Below are positions 7,470-14,949 of a stretch of 23,646 bases of DNA, piece after piece (position 1 is the first letter of the stretch; each line of letters starts with the position of its first letter). Under the pieces are notes generated by a model that was given only the letters and a program-made list of their open reading frames with translations, was not told the DNA's origin and ran no database searches. A program made the translations under genes and the position numbers. The DNA is from DASYML01 sp036009045 (GTDB lineage Bacteria; Acidobacteriota; Blastocatellia; Pyrinomonadales; Pyrinomonadaceae): NCBI GenBank assembly GCA_036009045.1, contig DASYML010000039.1, positions 1 through 23,646 of the forward strand, read 5' to 3'.

Positions 7470-8252
7470 ATGGTCATTACGGATAAATTTGTCTACATCC
7501 ACATGGCTAAAACCGGCGGCACGTTTGTCGAGAACGTGCTGTCAAGGCTGCTCTCGACGCGCAGCCGCGTCTACCTTGACACGGCCACCGCAGAGGGAAG
7601 GCGTCAACTGCCGCAACTCTTCTATCACTCCGGCATGAGGCGTCTGCCCGGTCGCCATCGCCGGAAAAAAATTCTCTTCACCATCCGTAATCCTTATGAT
7701 TACTACGTCTCGCGTTATGAATACGCGGCGGAATATCTGCCCTACGGAATCTTCTATGGTCGTCGAATGAAAATGCTCTACCCGCATTATCCTCGTCTCA
7801 CTTTCGCGGAGTACATGGAAGCAATCAACAATTGGAATCTCAAAGTGCTGCGGCCCAGACCCGACGGCCAATCCTTCGCGCGGCTTCCGGCAGAATCCAA
7901 CATCGGCAACATGACCTGGTTCTTCATCCAACTCCTGTTCAGCAACCCGCAAAAGCTTATCAGGAATCTGGACCGATGCCTGGACAATGGGGAGCAACTG
8001 AAAGCTCTCCCGCCGGACCTTCATTTCATCAGGACCGAGAACCTGAACCGCGAGCTATACGAGTTCCTGTTGACGATCGGCCACGAACCGCAAGAACTCG
8101 AATTCATCCTCCGGCTCGGCAAGATTTATCCGCCGGAGGGCGGGCGCGTGGAAAGTCAGGAGTGGGAACACTACTATACGCCGGAGTTGAAGGGCCGTGT
8201 GCGTGAAAGAGACAGACTCATCTTTCACATGTTTCCAGACTATGATGTATAA
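7470..8252 (+). CDS. Sulfotransferase family protein
   Basis: A 260-residue protein with the two hallmarks of PAPS-dependent sulfotransferases: a 5'-phosphosulfate loop, AKTGGTFV at 13-20 (canonical PKTGTTxL), and a 3'-phosphate segment, RNPYDYYVSRY at 73-83, with the conserved Arg and Ser. It would move a sulfo group from PAPS to a hydroxyl or amine; the acceptor is unknown. I chose the ATG at 7470; a TTG at 7455 would add five residues, and neither has a strong ribosome binding site. It follows the WD40 gene after 29 bp. It differs in sequence from the two Stf0-like enzymes of the same operon, so it probably modifies a different position or intermediate. Confidence 0.78.
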   Translation: MVITDKFVYIHMAKTGGTFVENVLSRLLSTRSRVYLDTATAEGRRQLPQLFYHSGMRRLPGRHRRKKILFTIRNPYDYYVSRYEYAAEYLPYGIFYGRRMKMLYPHYPRLTFAEYMEAINNWNLKVLRPRPDGQSFARLPAESNIGNMTWFFIQLLFSNPQKLIRNLDRCLDNGEQLKALPPDLHFIRTENLNRELYEFLLTIGHEPQELEFILRLGKIYPPEGGRVESQEWEHYYTPELKGRVRERDRLIFHMFPDYDV

Positions 8253-8327
8253 AAAGCCGCGTAGATTTCCGGCCCGGTAATCGTGATTGAAATTCGTCAT
8301 CGCACATTTTTTCAGGGACGCGTGAAG

Positions 8328-9128
8328 ATGCCAGGAGATTCAAGGGGAGCACCTCCCGCCGACTCGCAGCCGGACGGGGCGGGCACAAAAGAGATAGTCA
8401 AATTTGTCATTCTGGCCGCTCCGAGGACCGGCAGCAACTGGGTGTGCAGTATGCTCAACTCGCACCCGCAGATTCTCTGTCATCATGAGATATTCAATCC
8501 CGGCGGCATTCATTACGCGCTGGATTACCGTCATGGAGAACTCGACCTCGGCAGCCTGGAGGAACGCGAGCGCGCTCCCTTACTCTTTCTGGATCGCCTC
8601 TGGCAACAACCTTTCGGCCATCGCGCCGTCGGTTTCAAGCTCAACCGCCAGCAGCACGCCGCCGTCTTTGAGAGCGTCCTCGGCAATCGGGACGTGCGAA
8701 AGATCATCCTCGTGCGCCGGAATCGAGTGAAGACTTTCGTCTCCGAGATGCTGGCCGAGCAGACGGGGCGATGGGAGAGCTATGAGGCATCTCTGCGATG
8801 CGGCGAGCGGCGCAAGATAGCAGTGGACCCGGCAGCCTTGTTCGAGCACATCGCGCTCAACGGCGCTTATTACAGACGGATGAGAGAGTCTCTGGAGGCG
8901 ACGGGGCAAAGCTTTCTCAGCGTGGCTTATGAAGACTTGAACTCCGAGACGCAGTGGCGTCTGCTGCTGCAATTTCTGGGCGTCCAATCCGACGGCTGCA
9001 CGTTGACCCCCGCGACGAGAAAACAGAATTCGTCCGACCTGCGGGATTTAATCTCCAACTTCGCGCAGCTTGAGGCCGCTCTTGATGATGCGGAATTGAA
9101 GGCTCAATTGCATGCTCTGGAGTTCTGA
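8328..9128 (+). CDS. Stf0/NodH-like sulfotransferase, copy 1
   Basis: A 266-residue PAPS-dependent sulfotransferase of the Stf0/LPS-sulfotransferase type. The PAPS loop is APRTGSN at 31-37, followed by LNSHPQILCHHEIF, typical of Stf0-like enzymes (SxPRTGSxxLxxLL...HxEYF). The 3'-phosphate motif is RRNRVKTFVS at 130-139. It shares APRTGSN, LNSHPxILCHHEIFNP and RRNRxKxFVS with the gene at 18773, so the two are paralogues. I chose the ATG at 8328 because AGGGA at 8314-8318 is well placed; a GTG at 8283 would add 15 residues. Stf0 itself sulfates trehalose; the acceptor here may be a sugar or the pathway product. Assignment to the family is firm, substrate unknown. Confidence 0.82.
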   Translation: MPGDSRGAPPADSQPDGAGTKEIVKFVILAAPRTGSNWVCSMLNSHPQILCHHEIFNPGGIHYALDYRHGELDLGSLEERERAPLLFLDRLWQQPFGHRAVGFKLNRQQHAAVFESVLGNRDVRKIILVRRNRVKTFVSEMLAEQTGRWESYEASLRCGERRKIAVDPAALFEHIALNGAYYRRMRESLEATGQSFLSVAYEDLNSETQWRLLLQFLGVQSDGCTLTPATRKQNSSDLRDLISNFAQLEAALDDAELKAQLHALEF

Positions 9129-9167
9129 GGGTGAAGCCTTTGAGAGGACCAAAGGAGTCAAGAGAGC

Positions 9168-9890
9168 TTGGAAAATATTGAAGCAGAATATGCCTGTGCA
9201 GCCGTCTGGGATGAACGCCACGCCAGCCTTCTGCGCGCGGGGACAGACCGGAATCAGTCGGAGAAATGGCTGGCCTGTTTTCTCCCCGCCCTCTCCGGTC
9301 ACAACGCGCTGGACCTCCTCGACCTCGGATGCGGGACCGGCTACGATAGCCTCGAACTCGCGCGCCGTGGAATGAGAGTGACGGGCATTGATTACTCTGA
9401 GGTGGCCGTCGCACAAGCCCGCGCGATGGCGCTGGCCGAGCAGTTGCCCGTCAAATTCAGAGAGGTAGATATAGCGCGGCCTCTCCCGTTTCCCCCGAAC
9501 CGCTTCGACGCGGTCATCAGTAACCTCGTCCTCCATTCGTTCTCCAAAGATGTGACGCGCCGGATTATCGCAGAGGTGAAGCGGTCGCTCAAACCGGGCG
9601 GCCTTTTCCTCTTTCACGCGAACTCTACGGAAGATAGGCTCCCTCGTCTGAAACACCAGCGACCCGCGCGCGAGTTGGAGCCGGACTTCTATCTTCTGGA
9701 CGGCGGCCAGACGATGCACTTCATGAGCGAGGAGTTCTGTCGTGAACTGCTCGCCGCGTGGTCCATCTTTGAATTGCAACATGTGCGGACGTTCGATACG
9801 GAGGGAAATGTTTTAAAGTGTGCCTGGAGATGCATCGCACAGAAGCCCTTCTCTCAGCATGACAGTGATGTTGCTCCGGCGCATCTCTGA
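9168..9890 (+). CDS. Class I SAM-dependent methyltransferase
   Basis: A 240-residue Rossmann-fold methyltransferase. Motif I is LDLGCGTGYD at 51-60, the acidic end of strand 2 is GIDYS at 73-77, an acidic residue follows at D101, and motif IV is FDAVISNLVLHS at 113-124, with LKPGGLF after it. The start is TTG, decided by AAAGGAG at 9151-9157 ten bases upstream; the next options are much poorer. It lies 39 bp after the Stf0-like gene and 19 bp before the glycosyltransferase. If the operon makes a toxoflavin-like compound, this is the natural counterpart of the N-methyltransferase ToxA, which is of similar size; it could also methylate a sugar or a carboxylate. The acceptor cannot be read from sequence. 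Confidence 0.87.
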   Translation: MENIEAEYACAAVWDERHASLLRAGTDRNQSEKWLACFLPALSGHNALDLLDLGCGTGYDSLELARRGMRVTGIDYSEVAVAQARAMALAEQLPVKFREVDIARPLPFPPNRFDAVISNLVLHSFSKDVTRRIIAEVKRSLKPGGLFLFHANSTEDRLPRLKHQRPARELEPDFYLLDGGQTMHFMSEEFCRELLAAWSIFELQHVRTFDTEGNVLKCAWRCIAQKPFSQHDSDVAPAHL

Positions 9891-9909
9891 TTCGGGCGGC
9901 GAACCCTGT

Positions 9910-11109
9910 ATGAAAGTTTTGCTCCTCCAACAAGCCGTCTACCTGCCCTCGCTCGGCGGCGGGAACAAGGCCAACCGCCTGCTGCTGGAAGCGTTGGCGC
10001 GCAGGGGCTACCAGTGCGCGACCGTCTCCACGGCCCTCGCGGGGCGCGTCGGCTGGCGGCCTCAATCGGATGTGGCGGAATTGGCTTTGCGCAACGTGGC
10101 GGTGAGGACGCGCGGCCCGGAGCTATTCTGTTACGACTTTCAAGGCGTCGCGGTCGAGGCTCTTAATTTTCGGACCATTGAAGAAAACCGGGCGCATGTT
10201 ATGCGTCGTCTGGAAGAGTTCGAGCCGGACCTCATTCTGGTCTCCGACGATAAGCGTGAATTCTTGCTGGACAGCGCTCTGCGCGCCTCCGAAGCCCCTG
10301 TGGTCATGCTCGTACACACGAACATGCATCTGCCTTTCGGTCCGCTCTCATCTCGTCCGAGCGCAAAGCAAGCGCGCTTGATTGAGAAAACACGAGCCGT
10401 CATCGTCGTCAGCGAGTACGGTCAAAGATACCTGCAAGAATATGGCGGGCGGGCCGCAAAGGTGCTCCGGTTTCCGGTCTACGGCGAGGGGCCTTTCCCG
10501 CTCCTGGCGCGCTTCGATGAGGGATTCGTCACGATGGTCAACCCCTGCGCGATGAAAGGAGTGGCGCTATTTCTGGACCTGGCGAAAGCGTTTCCGCAGA
10601 CGGCCTTTGCTGCCGTCCCGACCTGGGGAGCAGATGAAGCCGTCTTGCGTTCATTGCGTGCGCTGCCCAACGTGCAACTGCTTGAGCCTGCCGATGAGAT
10701 AGAAGAGATTCTGGCGCGCACGCGCGTGCTCGTCGTGCCCTCTATCGTCCCTGAAACCTTCGGCTATGTCGTGGTCGAAGCGATGCTGAGAGGCATCCCC
10801 GTTCTGGCGAGCGATATTGGTGGACTGCGCGAAGCCAAGTTGGGAGTTGATTACCTGCTCCCTGTGCGGCCCGCCGAGCGACATGATGAACTCTACGAGG
10901 TTCCGCCACAAGAGACGGCCCCGTGGCGCGAAGCCCTCGCAGAGTTGCTACAGAACCCGGAGGTTTATCAACGCTGCTCCGGGGCCTCGCGCAGGGCGGC
11001 CCTCGAATTCATCTCCAACGTGAGCGTCGCTCCCTTCGCGGAGTTGATAGAGGAACTCGTGGCGGCGGATAAGAGAGAGAACAAGGGAAGTCCGGCACGG
11101 GCCACTTGA
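9910..11109 (+). CDS. GT4-type glycosyltransferase
   Basis: A 399-residue GT-B-fold glycosyltransferase. The N-terminal half has the glycine-rich acceptor-domain loop SLGGGNK at 14-20; HTNMHLPFG at 136-144 may line the active site. The C-terminal donor domain carries MVNPCAMKG at 209-217 and the GT4 signature PETFGYVVVEAML at 281-293, followed by GIPVLASDIGGLREA. It would transfer a sugar from a nucleotide-sugar. I took the ATG at 9910, where the conserved MKVLLLQQ begins; an upstream start at 9820 would overlap the methyltransferase gene and add 30 unconserved-looking residues. Presence in this operon suggests the product or a carrier is glycosylated. Confidence 0.83.
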   Translation: MKVLLLQQAVYLPSLGGGNKANRLLLEALARRGYQCATVSTALAGRVGWRPQSDVAELALRNVAVRTRGPELFCYDFQGVAVEALNFRTIEENRAHVMRRLEEFEPDLILVSDDKREFLLDSALRASEAPVVMLVHTNMHLPFGPLSSRPSAKQARLIEKTRAVIVVSEYGQRYLQEYGGRAAKVLRFPVYGEGPFPLLARFDEGFVTMVNPCAMKGVALFLDLAKAFPQTAFAAVPTWGADEAVLRSLRALPNVQLLEPADEIEEILARTRVLVVPSIVPETFGYVVVEAMLRGIPVLASDIGGLREAKLGVDYLLPVRPAERHDELYEVPPQETAPWREALAELLQNPEVYQRCSGASRRAALEFISNVSVAPFAELIEELVAADKRENKGSPARAT

Positions 11110-11122
11110 GGAATCCGACCAG

Positions 11123-12358
11123 ATGACAATGCCGCCTGCGGCCATCGTTGACCCTTACGAATCGGGAGCGTTGTTGGCCCCGGAATTCAGGAGGCGCGGA
11201 CATCAATGCTCGATGGTCCAGAGCCACGCTGAGATGCCAGCCGAATTTCTGAAGACCTTTCGCCGACGTGACTACGAGGAGATCATACGCCACGCGGATA
11301 ATCTGGAAGAGACCGCAGCGCGGCTCAGGAATCTCGGCACGCGATATGTTGTTGCGGGGAGCGAGTGGGGCGTCAACCTGGCGGATCAACTGAGCGAGGC
11401 TCTGGGTCTGGCCTCGAACGGCGCGAGGCTCACGCACGCACGCCGGAATAAATTCATGATGGCGCAGGCCGTCACACGCCGGGGCCTGCGCACGCCGCGC
11501 CAGTTTTGTGCAGGCCATGTGGAACAGTTGTTGGCATGGGTGCGCCGGAATGATTGTTGGCCCATCGTCGTCAAGCCTCCTCATAGTATGAGTTCGGAAG
11601 GAGTTTGCCTGTGCGGTTCGGAGACCGAGGTGGCGCAGGCTTTTGCAAGGTTGAGCGGAAAGGTCAACAAGCTGGGCCTGGTCAACGAGACGGTGCTGGT
11701 CCAGGAATTTCTTGAAGGGCCGGAATACATCGTTGACACGGTCAGCAGCGCGGGCCAGCATCGTTTAATCGCCATCTGGAAATACACCAAACAGACCGCG
11801 CAGCCGGGACTGATAGGCTCTTTTGAGACGAAAGAATTGCTGGACCGTGAAGGAGACCTGGCCCGTCGCCTGTTTGAGTATGCATCGGGCGTTCTGGATG
11901 CGCTGGAAATAAGCTATGGTCCGGGTCACTGTGAAATCGTGCTGGTGGACGGCGAGCCGTATCTTCTCGAACTGGGCGCGCGCACGCACGGCGGAGAGTT
12001 GGCCCATGCGACCTGTCGAGCAGCCACAGGCTTGAGCCAGATTGATGCAACCGTCGAAAGCTATCTTGACCCCGCGCGGTTTCTGAGACGCCCGTTGAAG
12101 CCTCGCGCCAGGTCTCGCGGCGCTCTCATGATTTTGTTGAAGCCCGGATTAAACGGCAGAGTGCGAGCCTTCAAAAACCTGCCAGAGATTAAAGCGTTGC
12201 CCTCTTTTCATGGTCTGCACATGGATGCCAGGCTCGGCCAGCCCCCGCCGCGCTTTCTCGGTCTGGTCATTCTTCTGCACCGGGAGCGAGCCATCATAGA
12301 GCAGGACCTGCGGAGAATCAGGGAACTCGAAGAGGATGGATTCTACGAGACGGAGTGA
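11123..12358 (+). CDS. ATP-grasp ligase (amino-acid/peptide ligase-like)
   Basis: A 411-residue ATP-grasp protein that would activate a carboxylate as acyl phosphate and join it to an amine. The central ATP-binding loop is IVVKPPHSMSSEGV at 148-161 with Lys151. The hinge is VQEFLEGPEYIVD at 193-205. The metal-binding end is LLELGARTHGG at 281-291 with Glu283, close to the ExNxR-type motif of BacD-like L-amino acid ligases, though the usual Asn is missing. It starts 13 bp after the glycosyltransferase and overlaps the next gene by 4 bp (GTGA), so these two are likely translated together. The pairing with a GNAT/FemAB-like enzyme suggests an amide- or peptide-forming branch. Substrates are unknown. 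Confidence 0.82.
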   Translation: MTMPPAAIVDPYESGALLAPEFRRRGHQCSMVQSHAEMPAEFLKTFRRRDYEEIIRHADNLEETAARLRNLGTRYVVAGSEWGVNLADQLSEALGLASNGARLTHARRNKFMMAQAVTRRGLRTPRQFCAGHVEQLLAWVRRNDCWPIVVKPPHSMSSEGVCLCGSETEVAQAFARLSGKVNKLGLVNETVLVQEFLEGPEYIVDTVSSAGQHRLIAIWKYTKQTAQPGLIGSFETKELLDREGDLARRLFEYASGVLDALEISYGPGHCEIVLVDGEPYLLELGARTHGGELAHATCRAATGLSQIDATVESYLDPARFLRRPLKPRARSRGALMILLKPGLNGRVRAFKNLPEIKALPSFHGLHMDARLGQPPPRFLGLVILLHRERAIIEQDLRRIRELEEDGFYETE

Positions 12359-13413
12359 GACCAACCGGCAAGATGCGGGAAGATGATAAGGCACAGGCGG
12401 AGCGGATGGCAGGCGGCGCTGTCAACTACACCGTGCTGCGCGAATTGTCTGAAGTCGAGGCCGTCTCGTCGCAGTGGGATGCGCTGTTGGAGTATTCGAC
12501 ATGCAACCGTGCCTTCAGTTCATCAGGTTGGTTTATGGCCGCCTGTCGCGGGACGGCATCGAAGCTCTCACCCTATGTCATCGTCGCGCGACGCGGCGCA
12601 ACTCTCGCGGGTCTGTTGCCGCTTGTCCTGACGGAAGAAAGAGACGCCGCGTTTCCCGGTGAGTTGAGCGACTACAACGATATGATCGTCCGCGAGGGCG
12701 ACACGGCCATCATGACCGGACTGTTCCATCAGGCTCTTTCATCAGCGAAAGATTACGCTCGACTGAATCTCAAATGTATTCGACCCGATGCCAATTGGAT
12801 GGTCGCCTTACGGCTCAACGGAACGTCGCGCGCCGACGCGCAGCCTCTCGTGAGCCGTCGGATTGTGTGTCCCTATATTCGCCTGGATGAGAGCTATGAT
12901 GAGTACCTGGCGACGAAGAGCGCGAATTTTCGCCACGCTCTCAAGCGTGCGCGCGGCAAAGCGCTTGAGGATGATGTGACGGTGCGTCAATTGACGCCGG
13001 ACAGTTTCCCGCAAACCGAGTTGGCGGAGATTTTCCTGACGCTAAACCGCGCGCGTTTCCAGCAAAAGAGTTGTTTCAAAGCGGAGAACGAGTCATTCGT
13101 CAGGGAAGTTCTGCCAAGGCTCTTTCTTGAGAGCAGGCTCTTCGTCTTCGTCATGTGTGAGCGTGAGGAAATCGTCGGCATCAACCTCTGTATGCGCGGA
13201 GCGCGCAGCCTCTGTTACTGGAACGGCGGGTTCCTTTCACATGCTGCGCGATGGTCGCCGGGGAAACTGCTCCTTGAGGCCGGGATCAGGGAGGCCCACG
13301 CCGCCTCTCTGGAAGAATATGACCTGATGCGCGGCACTGAGGCATATAAGGCGTGTTGGGCCACACACACGCGCACGATTAGCCATATGGAATTAACCGC
13401 CACAAGTCAGTAG
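12355..13413 (+). CDS. GNAT-superfamily acyl/aminoacyl transferase (CelD/FemAB-like)
   Basis: A 352-residue protein of the BioF2/CelD-like branch of the GNAT superfamily. The pattern is two tandem GNAT-like halves: an N-terminal one with YVIVARRGATLAGLLPLV (74-91), and a C-terminal one with NFRHALKRARGK at 191-202 followed by VFVMCEREEIVGINLCM. The segment YDEYLATKSANFRHALKRA is typical of this group (phylogenetically near FemX/FemAB peptidyltransferases). It would acylate or aminoacylate an amine or hydroxyl. The GTG start overlaps the ATP-grasp stop; an ATG at 12373 is an alternative. The partner and acceptor are unknown, but coupling to the ATP-grasp gene suggests consecutive steps. Confidence 0.75.
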   Translation: MRPTGKMREDDKAQAERMAGGAVNYTVLRELSEVEAVSSQWDALLEYSTCNRAFSSSGWFMAACRGTASKLSPYVIVARRGATLAGLLPLVLTEERDAAFPGELSDYNDMIVREGDTAIMTGLFHQALSSAKDYARLNLKCIRPDANWMVALRLNGTSRADAQPLVSRRIVCPYIRLDESYDEYLATKSANFRHALKRARGKALEDDVTVRQLTPDSFPQTELAEIFLTLNRARFQQKSCFKAENESFVREVLPRLFLESRLFVFVMCEREEIVGINLCMRGARSLCYWNGGFLSHAARWSPGKLLLEAGIREAHAASLEEYDLMRGTEAYKACWATHTRTISHMELTATSQ

Positions 13414-13510
13414 GCGCGGGCCTTCAACTCTGTCTCTCCTGTAGAACAAGAGACGCGGCGGCAGCAGATTCTGGCAACGAGGACCGGCTAACAAATAATG
13501 GTTGTGAGAG

Positions 13511-14425
13511 ATGGAAGCGAATAATCAGGCTCAGGAAGATGCGGGAGGGCTGGACGCTTCGGCTGCGCCGGAGGCGACGCCGGACCCGTGGGCCATCGGT
13601 ATTTATGAAGGCGCTTCGCCTTTTCAATTCTTCCCTCATGCGGGAGTGGCTAATCCTGTTCTGACGCGGCGGGATGTTCGCGATGTCGCGGCCTCTTTCA
13701 TCGCAGACCCGTTTATGATTCACACTTCGGATGGCTGGCACATGTTCTTCGAGGTCATGAACGAAGGAAGCGGGAAGGGAGAGATCGGGCTGGCGACAAG
13801 CCCGGATGCTCTTTTCTGGACCTATCAGAAGATAGTCCTCAGCGAGCCGTTTCATCTCTCGTATCCGTATGTCTTCGCCTGGCAGGACGACTATTATTTA
13901 ATGCCGGAGACGCTCGGCGCGCGTTGCGTGCGTCTCTACCGGGCCGTCTCGTTTCCTTCGCGTTGGTCTTATCTGGGAGACTTGGTCCGGGGGCTGTGCG
14001 CCGACCCGTCCATCTGTTATTTTGCGGGGCGCTGGTGGCTTTTCACCTGTAGCACCCCGACCGCGCATGACACGCTGAGGCTCCACTTCGCGGACGAACT
14101 GCGCGGCAGGTGGTTTGAACACCCGCAGAGTCCGATTGTGGCCGGAGACGTGCGAACGGCGAGACCGGCGGGCAGAATTCTGGTCCAGGATAATCGAGTG
14201 ATTCGTTACGCGCAGGATTGTCATCAACGCTACGGCCATCAGGTCCGTGCGTTCGAGGTGTGCGAGTTGACTCCGCGCGATTACGCGGAGAAAGAAGACG
14301 CGCGCAGTCCTGTCTTGAGCGCGACGGGCGCGGGATGGAACGGCAAGGGCATGCATCACGTTGACCCGCACCTCACGCCGGAAGGCCGTTGGCTCGCCTG
14401 CGTTGACGGTCATCAGCTTCCTTAA
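13511..14425 (+). CDS. GINT1/GH43-like beta-propeller protein
   Basis: A 304-residue protein that resembles the bacterial proteins named after the N-terminal domain of plant glucosamine inositolphosphorylceramide transferase (GINT1), itself like the five-bladed GH43 propeller. Signatures: ADPFMI at 65-70, GWHMFFEV, GEIGLATSPDA at 90-100, SYPYVFAWQDDYYLMPE at 117-133, and repeated WW/W-rich blade strands. These proteins often sit beside glycosyltransferases and formyltransferases in polysaccharide or natural-product loci. Whether this one is a transferase or hydrolase, or only binds sugar, cannot be told. The first 25 residues are low-complexity. The ATG follows a weak GAGAG; the 97-bp gap before it is one of the larger ones in the operon. 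Confidence 0.65.
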   Translation: MEANNQAQEDAGGLDASAAPEATPDPWAIGIYEGASPFQFFPHAGVANPVLTRRDVRDVAASFIADPFMIHTSDGWHMFFEVMNEGSGKGEIGLATSPDALFWTYQKIVLSEPFHLSYPYVFAWQDDYYLMPETLGARCVRLYRAVSFPSRWSYLGDLVRGLCADPSICYFAGRWWLFTCSTPTAHDTLRLHFADELRGRWFEHPQSPIVAGDVRTARPAGRILVQDNRVIRYAQDCHQRYGHQVRAFEVCELTPRDYAEKEDARSPVLSATGAGWNGKGMHHVDPHLTPEGRWLACVDGHQLP

Positions 14426-14463
14426 AAGATGCCTCCGACACGGAGGCCGGGAGGAAATCAAGT

Positions 14464-14901
14464 ATGGCTAAAAAAATTATCGGCCAGGTCGTGTGGCTTG
14501 GTCTCGTCGTGAAAAATTTCAAAGCGCAACAAGAATTTTACCGTGACGTGCTCGGCTTAAAGGAGCTTACATCGGGCCCGCACTGGGCGCACTTTGAACT
14601 GGATGCAACGCACATGCTTGAGTTGATGACGGGCTGGCCCGAGCCGCCACATGGTCGCAGGTGTTTTCGCCCCGGCTTTCAAGTCGAGGATATTAAGGCC
14701 GCGCGCCGTGCGCTGGCGGCGCGTGGGCTTGAGCCGACGAGCGACATTCAGGGCGGCAAAAAGTTCGGCAGCTTCTGGTGCAGCTTCAAGGACGCAGACG
14801 GCAACTATTTCGAGCTTAAGCAACTCGTCTCATCATCTGCGCGCAGAGCTTCAAAGCCGCGACGGTCAGCCGGAAAAAAGGCTCGCGCCGCTCGCCCCTG
14901 A
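14464..14901 (+). CDS. VOC-superfamily (glyoxalase/bleomycin-resistance-like) protein
   Basis: A 145-residue one-domain VOC protein with two beta-alpha-beta-beta-beta halves. The first half has the EFYRDVLGLK signature (24-33) and the metal-type Glu in HMLELM (E53). The second has DADGNYFELKQ, with the second Glu. In my hand alignment the two usual His ligands are replaced (Trp11 and an Arg/Pro near 69-70), so metal binding may be altered or lost. The last 20 residues are a basic Arg/Lys/Ala tail. GGGAGG upstream gives a good start. VOC proteins in antibiotic operons often give self-protection, and TflA, which breaks down toxoflavin, has this fold; a protective or lyase role is a guess. Confidence 0.8.
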   Translation: MAKKIIGQVVWLGLVVKNFKAQQEFYRDVLGLKELTSGPHWAHFELDATHMLELMTGWPEPPHGRRCFRPGFQVEDIKAARRALAARGLEPTSDIQGGKKFGSFWCSFKDADGNYFELKQLVSSSARRASKPRRSAGKKARAARP

Positions 14902-14949
14902 ACGGCCTGTTGACCACGCCGCCTCTCTTCGATTTGAGGCGGCCATCGG

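Noticed and set aside
11009..11761. 250-residue minus-strand frame over the ATP-grasp gene
   Set aside because: Antisense to a clear ATP-grasp protein; Arg/Pro-rich low-information translation with no start signal.
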